Origin: AAA164-E04 sp964342825
GTDB lineage: Bacteria; Verrucomicrobiota; Verrucomicrobiia; Limisphaerales; AAA164-E04
Reading direction: 5' to 3'
Assembly (NCBI GenBank): GCA_964342825.1
Contig: CAYFHO010000013.1
Location: 1-64,000, forward strand
Length of the DNA: 64,000 bases
Shown: positions 31,847 through 40,941 of the stretch, piece after piece
Numbering within the stretch: the first letter of the stretch is position 1
Layout of the letters: each line of letters starts with the position of its first letter
Notes under the pieces: model-generated
Databases searched by the model: none
What the model saw: the letters and a program-made list of their open reading frames with translations, nothing else
Told to the model about the DNA's origin: nothing
Made by a program: the position numbers and the translations under genes

Positions 31847-34681
31847 ATGACTGCGACAATACACCCTGATCGCCGGAATGCATCGATCGGAACAGACATC
31901 CGAACGGATGCATTGACAAGGCAGCTCTATGCTACCGATGCCTCCATTTACGAAGTCTTGCCAAAAGCTGTGGCATTCCCTGCAGGGAAGGAGGAGATCA
32001 AGAAATGTTTCGAATACGCAAGGGAGTCGGGATTGTCCGTGACTCCGAGAGGGTCGGGATCGGGACTGGCTGGTGGGGCGATTGGGGATGGATTGATTGT
32101 GGATTGCCAGCGAAAGAACCAACAGATACACGGATTCAACCCGGAACTTAGAACGGTGCGTGTAGGGCCTGGTGTGGTGCTGGATTCTTTGAATTCCTTT
32201 TTGCGACCCCATGGTTTTCAATTTGGTCCCGACGTTGCGACCAGTTCTCGCGCAAGTCTGGGAGGCATGATTGCCAACAACTCTTCCGGAGCCCGTGTTG
32301 CCGTTTATGGAACAACCGGGGATCACGTGCGATCTCTCGATCTCGTCTTAAGCGATGGACGAAGTTTCACGCTGGATGCATCAGGAGATGGTTGCGCTGA
32401 AGATCTTGAATCCCTTTCAATGGCGATTCGCTTTAACGAAGATCTGATTCGTCGCACCTATCCAGACGGGATGCTCAAGCGCTGGCATGGATATGGATTG
32501 AAACCATGGCTCGACAATCCTACACGGTGGACCCACCTCTTGGCCGGAAGCGAAGGCACCCTGGCAGTTATTGCTGAAGCGGAATTGCAGATTATTCCCT
32601 TACCCAAAGAAAAGGGTTTGGGATTGCTTTTCTTTGATGGCGCAGAGGAAGCGATGCAAGCGTCCGTCGAAGTTTCTGATTTGGGACCAAGTGCCATCGA
32701 ACACATTGACCGCATTCTGTTCGACCAGACCAAAGGCCAGCTCGCCTTTCAAAGGGCAAGAGATTTGCTTCGATTGGATGACGAACCTTGCGAATCCATT
32801 TTGATGGTAGAATTTCAAAGCGAGGTTGAAGATCGATTGGCACAGCTTCAAAAACGATCCTTGGGTCAACGTTCAATGAAGTTGACGGATACTGATTCCA
32901 TGAATCTTGTCTGGCGGCTTCGCAAAGCCGGACTTTCTTTGCTGACAGGATGCAAAGGGTCTGCCAAACCCACTACCGGAATTGAGGATACGGCGGTCCG
33001 CCCCGAGGTCTTGCCTGAATATGTGAGGGCGTTGAAGAATATCCTTCGCTCCCAGAATCTCGAAGCCTGTTACTATGGGCATGCCGCTTCCGGGTTGTTG
33101 CATGTTCGCCCGGTGTTGGATCTAAAAAGCTCAGAGGATCTTCGAAGGTTTCGTGTTGTATCAGATGAGGTTTCGGAGCTAGTGAAAAGTTTTCAAGGAT
33201 CTTTGGCCGCCGAACATGGCATGGGGATGGCGCGCACCGAGTATTTGGAAAACCACATCGGGACGGAGTTGGTCGAACTGCACCGCGAAATCAAACAAGC
33301 CTTCGATCCCGACCACATGTTGAACCCTGGCAAGATCATTGATGATGGAACTTTTCGTGTAGATTCACACCTACGAAAGACCATCGATCCAAGTTCGGTA
33401 AATTTTCCTTCTACACTCAAATTTGCCGTAAAAGATGATCATTGGAGTGACAACCTTGCCCAATGCAATGGTTGTGGTGGTTGCCGCAAATCTTCGGGCA
33501 CGATGTGTCCCACGTTCCAAGCCACCGGGGAGGAAGTCATGTCCACGAGAGGACGTGCCAACCTGATCCGAACCTGGAGCCAAATCTCGGATTTGTCTGA
33601 TGACGATTCCATCAAGATGCTTCAGGAGGCCTTGATGCATTGTTTGTCCTGCAAAGCGTGCAAGACGGAATGTCCATCCAATGTGGACATGGCACTGATC
33701 AAAGCAGAATTACAGCAGTTGCTTCGAAAGCGAAATGGAGCTTCCCTTTCTCAATGGGTTTTTGGTCACGTTGATTTGATTGCAGCCATTGGAAGTCTGT
33801 TTCCCGATTTGATTAATCGGATTCAATCGTGGTCGTTCGCAAGGGAATTCATGAAAAACCCAATGAACCTTTCACCCGAGCGCCCCTTGCCTGAATTGGC
33901 ACGCCAAAGATTTGATTATTGGTTTGATCAGCGCCGTGAGTCTGATTCTCAGCCAGGTGAATTGGTTTACCTTTGGGACGACACCTTCGTCAGGTATTAT
34001 GATCCTCACATTGGTAGGTCTGCGGTTCGAGTTTTGGAGGTTTTGGGGTTTGATGTGAGATTATTGAGGGGGCGAAAATGTTGTGGTCGTCCCTCGTTCA
34101 GTCAGGGAGATTTGAGACGTGCTCGCCGCCAGGGAATCCACAATGTTGATATGATCTTGCGACATTTCAACGCCCCTATCCTATTTCTGGAGCCTTCCTG
34201 TTATTCGATGTTTAGAGAAGATTATATCGAAATGGACGTTCCTCGAGCGAAGGACATTGCGGATCGTTGCTTTTTATTTGAAGAGTTTTTGGCTGGCAGG
34301 GCAGCTTCGCATCCGGAATGGAAACACCGGTTTCGATCATTGGATACTCCTTTGGGGATCCACGCTCATTGTCACGCCAAAGCTCTGTGCGACGTCTCAT
34401 TCATGAGTCAATTCTGCAAGATTCTTTGGCCCAATTTACCTTCACAAATCTTGCCAACAGGTTGTTGCGGCATGGCGGGCGCTTTTGGTGCAACTCAATC
34501 CGAGTACGAACTGTCCATCAAGGTTGGTCAGAATTTATGTGAGATTCTCGATCAAACGAGTGAACCCTTCAGGTTGATCGCCAGCGGTACCAGTTGTCGT
34601 CATCAGATTGAGCACATGACCTCTCACAAACCAGTTCACTTTGCTGAAATGTTGGCGGAAGCCATGAAGGATCCGGTTTGA
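31847..34681 (+). CDS. FAD-binding and 4Fe-4S oxidoreductase (D-2-hydroxyacid dehydrogenase type)
   Basis: A 944-residue fusion. The N-terminal FAD-binding PCMH domain (about residues 35-230) has PRGSGSGLAGGAIGDGLIVD and SLGGMIANNSSGARV. It is followed by the FAD-oxidase C-terminal domain, ending LNPGKIIDD. Then come two 4Fe-4S motifs (CNGCGGCRKSSGTMC and CLSCKACKTECPS) and a CCG-domain region (GRKCCGRPSFSQG and PTGCCGMAGAFG). This layout matches the GlcD-GlcF-like fused dehydrogenases such as E. coli YdiJ, which oxidise D-lactate or D-2-hydroxyglutarate and pass electrons to the membrane. The specific substrate cannot be read from the sequence. It ends 3 bp from a convergent gene. Confidence 0.88.
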   Translation: MTATIHPDRRNASIGTDIRTDALTRQLYATDASIYEVLPKAVAFPAGKEEIKKCFEYARESGLSVTPRGSGSGLAGGAIGDGLIVDCQRKNQQIHGFNPELRTVRVGPGVVLDSLNSFLRPHGFQFGPDVATSSRASLGGMIANNSSGARVAVYGTTGDHVRSLDLVLSDGRSFTLDASGDGCAEDLESLSMAIRFNEDLIRRTYPDGMLKRWHGYGLKPWLDNPTRWTHLLAGSEGTLAVIAEAELQIIPLPKEKGLGLLFFDGAEEAMQASVEVSDLGPSAIEHIDRILFDQTKGQLAFQRARDLLRLDDEPCESILMVEFQSEVEDRLAQLQKRSLGQRSMKLTDTDSMNLVWRLRKAGLSLLTGCKGSAKPTTGIEDTAVRPEVLPEYVRALKNILRSQNLEACYYGHAASGLLHVRPVLDLKSSEDLRRFRVVSDEVSELVKSFQGSLAAEHGMGMARTEYLENHIGTELVELHREIKQAFDPDHMLNPGKIIDDGTFRVDSHLRKTIDPSSVNFPSTLKFAVKDDHWSDNLAQCNGCGGCRKSSGTMCPTFQATGEEVMSTRGRANLIRTWSQISDLSDDDSIKMLQEALMHCLSCKACKTECPSNVDMALIKAELQQLLRKRNGASLSQWVFGHVDLIAAIGSLFPDLINRIQSWSFAREFMKNPMNLSPERPLPELARQRFDYWFDQRRESDSQPGELVYLWDDTFVRYYDPHIGRSAVRVLEVLGFDVRLLRGRKCCGRPSFSQGDLRRARRQGIHNVDMILRHFNAPILFLEPSCYSMFREDYIEMDVPRAKDIADRCFLFEEFLAGRAASHPEWKHRFRSLDTPLGIHAHCHAKALCDVSFMSQFCKILWPNLPSQILPTGCCGMAGAFGATQSEYELSIKVGQNLCEILDQTSEPFRLIASGTSCRHQIEHMTSHKPVHFAEMLAEAMKDPV

Positions 34682-34684
34682 AAT

Positions 34685-35638
34685 CTATTTCATGGATGCG
34701 TCCTCAAGGGCTTTCCCATTGGTGGAAATAACGTGAATGCCGTGTGCGTGGGCTTTGGGGTGAAAGAATTCCCATACCACTTTCTTGTCGGGTGTGACTT
34801 CAAACAATCGCGCTTTGGATGGATCCCTTTGGGCATAGCTGGCAATGACTGTGTTTCCATTTGGCAATCGCTGCCCTCCACAAGGGTCGCTGAATCTGCC
34901 ATCCACATCCGAATTATCCACCCGCCAAACTACCTTGCCTTGAGAATCGAATTCGACAGTTTTGTTGCCATGAGTCAGGTTGGCGAGCGTGTTTCCATTG
35001 GCGAGTCGAATGGCGGTGAAGGGCCAGTTCTCCGCTTCGCGGCCTCCCAGTTCAGGTAAATCTGTTTTGATGGAGCGTAGAACGGTGCCATCAGATTTGT
35101 ACTCCTTGATCACGAATCCCAATAGATGAGGGGCGATATAGTTTCCATTGGGTAACTTGCGCGCCATGCGGGTTTGCATGTGTGCGTTGTCGGTGTCCGG
35201 TTGCAAAGGAATGATTGCTTCTACAATTCCGCTTGGGCTGATTTCCAGTAGTCGAGGTTTGATACCCCGTTCAACCACCATGGTGTTTCCGGAAGGCAAA
35301 CGGACGGCTGTTCCTAGTTCTTTGTTGTCCGTATGCAAAAGGTAGGACCATACCAATTCGTTCTTCCTCGTGTGTTCGCGTGCTTCTTTGCCGGTCGAAA
35401 ACAGGATGTTTCCATTCGGGAGAACATATCCATCTCTAGAGCGATGACTGGTTTCCCAGATAACCTTGCTATCTTCATCAAACAGAGCGGTGATGTTTCC
35501 GCAAACAAGAAAGCTGTGCCTGGTCGAGTTGGAGCTCACTTGAGTGGGGGCAGAAATTTCAGCACCATGAGTTTGGTTGAGCAGTAAAAGGCAGGCCACC
35601 AGGGCAAATAGACTATGATGAATCAAATTTTTGGACAT
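34685..35638 (-). CDS. Secreted beta-propeller protein
   Basis: A protein of about 317 residues with a signal peptide (LFALVACLLLLNQTHGAE). It carries repeated blades built on the motif LPNGNT/I (YVLPNGNILFS, RLPSGNTMVV, KLPNGNYIAP, RLANGNTLAN and RLPNGNTVIA). These resemble the propellers of the arylsulfotransferase-like and NHL families, but no catalytic histidine or arginine set is evident. It is probably a binding or scaffold protein in the periplasm. I chose ATG 35638 because upstream codons encode a non-signal-like extension. It converges on the FAD oxidoreductase gene with almost no gap and is divergent from the large LamG protein. Confidence 0.7.
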   Translation of the reverse strand: MSKNLIHHSLFALVACLLLLNQTHGAEISAPTQVSSNSTRHSFLVCGNITALFDEDSKVIWETSHRSRDGYVLPNGNILFSTGKEAREHTRKNELVWSYLLHTDNKELGTAVRLPSGNTMVVERGIKPRLLEISPSGIVEAIIPLQPDTDNAHMQTRMARKLPNGNYIAPHLLGFVIKEYKSDGTVLRSIKTDLPELGGREAENWPFTAIRLANGNTLANLTHGNKTVEFDSQGKVVWRVDNSDVDGRFSDPCGGQRLPNGNTVIASYAQRDPSKARLFEVTPDKKVVWEFFHPKAHAHGIHVISTNGKALEDASMK

Positions 35639-35833
35639 GTGTCTGGTCAGGTGAAGCATTCGAATAAATTGACGGTTTATCATGAACATTCCAAGTCGTT
35701 TCTCCTGTAACATGAAATCTGTCAATATCACCATATTTTGGATTTCTGGGGGATTTTTTGGTTGACCTTCCGTGTCCTGATCGGGTGGAATGTCTTTGTT
35801 CCAGAAACACCAAGTGCAATTTGCATTAGTATT

Positions 35834-38800
35834 ATGAAGTCACTAAAACTATGTACCCTCGTTGCGGCACTTACTTTGATGGTGAGTGCAGCGTGTCATG
35901 CCGCTGTTCAAAAGGCGGCTTTTTTGCAGGGGAGCAAACTTGAAGGAGGAGGAGATTTCCTCACCTCAGGAGTCCCCGTCAGCATCGCATGGAATGAACG
36001 TTCCTCGATTGATCCCTCTGTGTTTGACCACAATGTCAACTCAATGCACCAGGTCACCGTGCTTGAAGATGGAGATTACATTGTGGCGGCCACCATGCCG
36101 GTGATCAGTGTGGATACGCCTGACCTCCGACCGTCCCAAGGGATGGAGGTCTATGTTAATGGTGAACCTGCACCTGGATCGATCGGTCAGTCAGGTTACA
36201 TCCGTAATCAACCTCGAAATACCCAAATGCATCAGGAAACTTCCAATCATGCCCACGTTTTGCTGAAGGGCCTGGTTGCTGGTGATGTCGTTGAGGTTAA
36301 AGCCTATAAGACGGCTTCTGAGGGAACTCGAACCCAAATTCAAACAGCCAGTTTGTTCATTGAGCAAGCCGGTGCATCACGAACCATCTTCTCGGCTTTG
36401 TCGGATGATTCGTTGGCAGGTGTGAATTTGAATCCTGATTTTGAAGGTGCGGGCGAAGATCCAACTGAACTTTCCTGGGCCTCCAACCGCAAGGATAGCG
36501 GATTTACCCATTCCGACGGAAACGGCGATATTCGTCTCTCCAGCGGAACCTACTTGGTTTACGTGAATGTTCCTTTACTGCGAACCTCTGGCTCCAGATT
36601 GTCTCCTTCATTGGAAATCCTTTTGGATGGTCAGATTGTTCCTGGTGGGCAATCCAGACAGGGTTATAACAGAAATGCAAATGGCCACAGCGAATCCTCG
36701 GTTCATTTTGCAGGTATCATCCAGGTCGACGGTAATCAAACCTTGACCACACAGACATTGCGTTATGCGAATTCCGGTAATGTGGGTAACGCAGTTCTAC
36801 CTGATGGAAAGCATGCTTCCATCTTGATTGAAAAAATTGGTGAAGACGGTGTGTTCATGGCGAGTGCTGTGGAAACAACCAATGATCTGAACCCCGAAGA
36901 TTGGAACTCTGCCGAAAAAGAACAGGTTATCTGGGAAAACCCAGGGGTTAACGACAGTAGCACTTACAACCACAGCAATGAAACGATTACAGTTCGTGCT
37001 GCTGGTGACTACCTGCTGGTTTACAACGATTTGATGGAAGCCCTGGAATCTTCACAACGACCTAATCCAAGAATCACTGTTGAAATCAACGGTGAAGTCT
37101 ATCCCGGAGCAGAAACCAAGTCTCACTACATTCGTTTTGCCGACGGCCATAACACAGCCTCTGGCACTATGGCGATCCTGTTGGAGGGACTCTCCGCCAA
37201 CGACCGCATTACCGTCAGCACCCAACAGGAAGCGATTGCCGGTGCGGTTGGACTGGAAGGTTTTTCAGACCAGGTTGCTATCTTGGGGCTTATCAAGAAA
37301 CCAAGCCTTGATACCTCCAACATCCAGGCTGCTCCCCGTGTGGTTTCCTTTGGTGGTGATCGCAATGGGTTTAACATTCAAATCCAGGAATTCAGTGCCA
37401 CAGTCGATGCCGACAGTGTCTCAGTCACACTCAATGGTGCAGCGGTGGACACAGACGTAAATTCCGCAGGTGGACGCGTAACCATCAGCTATGCTTTTCC
37501 AAGCGTGCCTGATTCCTTGAGTTCGCATGACATTCATTTGGAATTCAGTGATTCAGCAGGTGGATCTCATACGGCAGATCTGAGCTTCCTGGTTTCAGAC
37601 ATTTACGGAAAAGTGCCACCGTTGTTTAAAAACGGTTCAGTGGATACCAATTCCAATGGCTTTGTTGCCAACGTTTCCCAGATTAGTGAAACGCAATCCG
37701 GTGCGACCAACCTGCATGGCAACAATATTGATAATGCCAATTTCCAGCTCTCCGGTGGCTACACCGATGCAGATGGAAATCAGTACGTGAACGAAGCTGG
37801 ACCAGCCAATGCGAATGACTGGCAGTTCAGTCCTGTCGATGTCGATTTTATCAACATGCACCAGGATGGCGACGCTGGAGCGGCTGGTAACTTCACCGAT
37901 GCCACCGGTTTTACCGAGGCATTTATTCCCAACATTCCGGGCTTCAATGATTCCACCGACGGTATTGCCGCTGAGTTCCTGACATATTTGGAATTGGAGC
38001 AAGGCTGGCACACCTTTGGTGTCAATAGCGATGACGGATTTGATGTTACTGTAGGACCTGCACCTCAGGACCTATTGGCGGAAAGCCTCGGCAGCTTCAA
38101 TGGTGGTCGTGGTGCATCGGATACGTTATTCGAGTTCTATGTCGAAGAATCTGGATTTTATCCGACACGACTCCTCTGGTTCGAAGGAACTGGTGGTGCC
38201 AATGTTGAATTCTTCAGTGTTGTCGACGGAGAGAAAATACTGATCAATGACCGTGATAATCCAAATTCCATCAAGGCCTACAAGACTGCCCAAACCAGAC
38301 CTTACGTCTCAGGATTCGGGCCGGCATCTGGTGTGCTCTCCGACAGTGTCTCATTTGAAATCACCAATGGAGATGTTCAGATCGATCCCGATTCCATTCA
38401 GTTAACGGTGGACGGTGCCCAGATCGCTTCTCCAACGGTAGAAGTTAACGGAAATGTTGTCAGTATCTCCTACATGAACGATGGGTTATTTGCCGGGGGC
38501 GATCATTTGGCCACGGTGACCTACACAGAAAATTCCGATCCTGCGGTTACTCGTACTGTTGAACACGCGTTCTCAGTGCCCAAGGGGATGGCAGCTATTC
38601 TGCAGGACGATCCAACAGTCTATTATAGACTGGGAGAAACTTCCGGAATCACCGCAAGAAGTGAAGTAGGAGCTGGAATCGATGGAACTTACGTTTCGGC
38701 CAATGGCGGAGCCCTTCCAACATTGGGCGAAGAACGCCTCGTAGTTGGGGCTGCATCGGGCTCGGTTTTGTTTGACGCCGCTTCCCAGAATCGGGTCAAC

Positions 38801-39610
38801 ATGCCAGATCACGCTGCTACCAACACCGGCGGTCCCTACAAGGAAAGAACCATGGAGCTTTGGTTCAAAGCGAGAAGCCTTCCAGCTTCACCTGATTTGG
38901 CAGACTGCATGGTAATCATTGAAGGTGGCGGACGTACTCGCGGTATCACCATTTACCTGCAAGGCACCGATAATCCTGACGAAGCTACTCTCCACATGAA
39001 TGTGTGGAACCGAGCTGAAGAATTCTGGGGTGCTTTGGATGGTCCTGACGGTCCTGTCTATGTCAGCCGTGAAGGAATCAAAGCAGGTGAAACCTACCAC
39101 ATCGCCTTTGTCATGAATGGTGATGACACTCCAGATGGGTTTGATGGAACATTAACCGGATACATCAATGGTGCTGAGTTTGGCCAGGTTCCTGGTGTTC
39201 ACTTGCTCTATAACCACGGTGACGATTATGCCATCGGTGGTGTGTGGACCAATGCCATGTTCTGGGATGAAGACCCTGCGTCCAATCTTTCCGCAGTTGC
39301 CAGTGGCTTCTTCTTTGACGGTTGGATTGATGAGGTTGCTTTCTTCAGTAGCGCCCTGTCTGCAGCACAAATTAAAGCTCACTATGACGCGGGTAACACC
39401 GAAGTTCCGTTCACTCCTGGTGGCAATGGTGGCGGTGATGGTGGCCAGATCAATTCTATCGCCATTGCTGATGGTAATGTGGTGATTGAATTCGAAGGAA
39501 CGCTGAAGAGTTCCGCAACAGTGACAGGGCCATTCGCTCCTGTGGCTGGTGCAACCTCTCCTTACTCAGTGGCGCCTGATCAATCAGCCCAATTCTATAT
39601 CGCTGACTAA
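35834..39610 (+). CDS. Large secreted LamG-domain protein
   Basis: A 1258-residue protein with a signal peptide (LCTLVAALTLMVSAACHA). Three N-terminal jelly-roll-like modules of about 150 residues follow (at about 25-180, 185-340 and 345-500), each with a F-x-H-(S/N) and an E-V/I-x-(L/V)-(D/N)-G pattern. Then comes a PA14-like segment (GWHTFGVNSDDGFDV), Ig-like linkers, and a LamG/concanavalin-type domain near the C-terminus (ELWFKARSLP to DEVAFFSSALSAAQIKAHY). The last residues (SATVTGPFAPVAGATSPY to FYIAD) are the same type of tail as in the 2595-5126 protein. ATG 35834 directly precedes the signal peptide. A glycan-binding or adhesive surface role is likely; no catalytic domain is seen. 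Confidence 0.75.
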   Translation: MKSLKLCTLVAALTLMVSAACHAAVQKAAFLQGSKLEGGGDFLTSGVPVSIAWNERSSIDPSVFDHNVNSMHQVTVLEDGDYIVAATMPVISVDTPDLRPSQGMEVYVNGEPAPGSIGQSGYIRNQPRNTQMHQETSNHAHVLLKGLVAGDVVEVKAYKTASEGTRTQIQTASLFIEQAGASRTIFSALSDDSLAGVNLNPDFEGAGEDPTELSWASNRKDSGFTHSDGNGDIRLSSGTYLVYVNVPLLRTSGSRLSPSLEILLDGQIVPGGQSRQGYNRNANGHSESSVHFAGIIQVDGNQTLTTQTLRYANSGNVGNAVLPDGKHASILIEKIGEDGVFMASAVETTNDLNPEDWNSAEKEQVIWENPGVNDSSTYNHSNETITVRAAGDYLLVYNDLMEALESSQRPNPRITVEINGEVYPGAETKSHYIRFADGHNTASGTMAILLEGLSANDRITVSTQQEAIAGAVGLEGFSDQVAILGLIKKPSLDTSNIQAAPRVVSFGGDRNGFNIQIQEFSATVDADSVSVTLNGAAVDTDVNSAGGRVTISYAFPSVPDSLSSHDIHLEFSDSAGGSHTADLSFLVSDIYGKVPPLFKNGSVDTNSNGFVANVSQISETQSGATNLHGNNIDNANFQLSGGYTDADGNQYVNEAGPANANDWQFSPVDVDFINMHQDGDAGAAGNFTDATGFTEAFIPNIPGFNDSTDGIAAEFLTYLELEQGWHTFGVNSDDGFDVTVGPAPQDLLAESLGSFNGGRGASDTLFEFYVEESGFYPTRLLWFEGTGGANVEFFSVVDGEKILINDRDNPNSIKAYKTAQTRPYVSGFGPASGVLSDSVSFEITNGDVQIDPDSIQLTVDGAQIASPTVEVNGNVVSISYMNDGLFAGGDHLATVTYTENSDPAVTRTVEHAFSVPKGMAAILQDDPTVYYRLGETSGITARSEVGAGIDGTYVSANGGALPTLGEERLVVGAASGSVLFDAASQNRVNMPDHAATNTGGPYKERTMELWFKARSLPASPDLADCMVIIEGGGRTRGITIYLQGTDNPDEATLHMNVWNRAEEFWGALDGPDGPVYVSREGIKAGETYHIAFVMNGDDTPDGFDGTLTGYINGAEFGQVPGVHLLYNHGDDYAIGGVWTNAMFWDEDPASNLSAVASGFFFDGWIDEVAFFSSALSAAQIKAHYDAGNTEVPFTPGGNGGGDGGQINSIAIADGNVVIEFEGTLKSSATVTGPFAPVAGATSPYSVAPDQSAQFYIAD

Positions 39611-39647
39611 GTCTGAGTTTGTGTTAAAGAATCAGTTCTGAGATCAA

Positions 39648-39685
39648 AAGGCCGGATCCGTTTGGATTCGGCCTTCTTTTGTTTT
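39648..39685 (+). terminator. Rho-independent terminator after the LamG gene
   Basis: A 12-bp stem (AAGGCCGGATCC at 39648-39659, GGATTCGGCCTT at 39664-39675, one G-T pair) with a GTTT loop is followed by CTTTTGTTTT. It lies 37 bp after the stop codon. Confidence 0.92.
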
Positions 39686-39712
39686 GGTATATCAGAAAGT
39701 ATTCATCCCATT

Positions 39713-40125
39713 GGTAGGATCGCGCTGCCGCGCAACTGTAACGCACCCGAACCAACAAGAAGCTCCGAACACTCTATCTTCTAGAGATGCGATGCACTCA
39801 ACCCGAACGGAAGCCTTGAAGCCGCGCAGCAGCGCAGCTCTACCAATGAAGTGGTAGGGTCGCGCTGCGGCGCGACTGTAACGCACTCGAACCAACAAGA
39901 AGCCCCGAACACTCTACCTTCTAGAGATGCGATGCACGCAACCCGAGTGGAAGCCTTGAAGCCACGCAACAGCGCAGCTCTACCAATGAACCGGTAGGGT
40001 CGCGCTGCCGCGCGACTGTAGCGCACCCGAACCGAAAAGAAGATCCGTATACTCCATCGATCCTGAGATGCGATGCACTCAACCCGAAATGAAGCCTTGA
40101 AGCCGCGCAGCAGCGCAGCTCTACC
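39713..40125. repeat. Three tandem copies of a 132-bp element with inverted ends
   Basis: Units lie at 39713-39844, 39853-39984 and 39993-40125, a period of 140 bp with 8-bp spacers that begin AATGAA. Each unit starts GGTAGG-x-TCGCGCTGC-x-GCGC and ends GCGC-x-GCAGC-type sequence closing in GCAGCTCTACC. The two ends are imperfect inverted repeats of about 22 bp. The interior is AT-richer, with a CTAGAGATGCGATGCA-type core. Copies differ at scattered positions, so they are old duplicates or separate insertions. The layout resembles a small non-autonomous mobile element or a REP-like palindromic repeat. Open frames across it are by-products of the repeat. Confidence 0.85.
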
Positions 40126-40284
40126 AGATAACTACAATGAAAACGAATTCTGATAAGGCTTGAGCCATAAGCTTGCCTCTGGCAGAAATGGGGAGTTGAG
40201 ATCAACTTCCTGACGTGTATTCTTAACAAGTAAGTCACTTGAATCCTCAGTGAGTAAAGTGCGATTTCTCAACAAGCATCACTG

Positions 40285-40941
40285 ATGACAGATACAAACA
40301 CAGCTTTGTCGAATGACTTGGATGGATTCCACGAGGATCTGTCTTTGCTGTGTCGTCGTTTGGAAAGTGGTTATTCAGGCCAGCCTTTAGTTTCTAACCT
40401 GAAATTGGAAAAGGTGAAAGACACTCAGTCATTCATTCGTTTTTCCGAGCAGTATGTCCGTTATTTACTCGTTCCCGTTGAATTGCCTGCCATAGTGAGC
40501 GCTGCCGAATTGGTCTCAAAGAACGCATTTCGGGAGCTTTTGGCTCTTGATAAACAGCTGGGATCCGAACCGCTCTTGAAAGTATTTGAAGAAGCCAGTC
40601 GAACCCTGGGGCGGAATCAACTGCGTAAACTGAGAGGTTTGAAGGATGTTCGTATTTTATCGCGGTACAGGTCCGCGGTGATGGATGGGAACGCCCATGG
40701 ATGGCACATCCTGGTTTATGGCGCCGTTCTACATATGTTTTCCATGCCCTTGCGGCAAGGTTTGGCCAAGTACCAACAACAAGTTTTATCGAGTTTTGCC
40801 CAGTCTGCCTGCCAGTCTCTTCAGTGGTCCGAAAGTGAGTGGAACAAGGTGAGCCAATTCATTCGACAGATCCCGGTTCCTTCTCTTGAGTCCATTTGTC
40901 CAGAAGAGCAGTCCTCTGTTTTACCTTTCATTATTGTGTGA
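40285..40941 (+). CDS. Uncharacterised protein, weakly UreF-like
   Basis: A 218-residue, mostly helical, probably cytoplasmic protein that I do not firmly recognise. The region from about residue 135 (NAHGWHILVYGAVLHMFSMP, then LAKYQQQVLSSFAQSACQSL) is faintly like the C-terminal half of urease accessory protein UreF, where a histidine is followed by a helix-rich stretch and a YL-x-W segment. No urease structural or accessory genes are in the window. The stop codon overlaps the ATG of the following symporter by one base (TGATG), so translation may be coupled. Function is open. Confidence 0.5.
   Translation: MTDTNTALSNDLDGFHEDLSLLCRRLESGYSGQPLVSNLKLEKVKDTQSFIRFSEQYVRYLLVPVELPAIVSAAELVSKNAFRELLALDKQLGSEPLLKVFEEASRTLGRNQLRKLRGLKDVRILSRYRSAVMDGNAHGWHILVYGAVLHMFSMPLRQGLAKYQQQVLSSFAQSACQSLQWSESEWNKVSQFIRQIPVPSLESICPEEQSSVLPFIIV

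Noticed and set aside
39713..40125. CRISPR array
   Set aside because: The units are 132 bp with 8-bp spacers that are themselves nearly identical, and no cas genes are present.
39692..40238. Several arginine- and alanine-rich minus-strand frames in the repeat array
   Set aside because: Their sequences repeat with the 132-bp units and come from the inverted ends, so they are by-products of the repeat.
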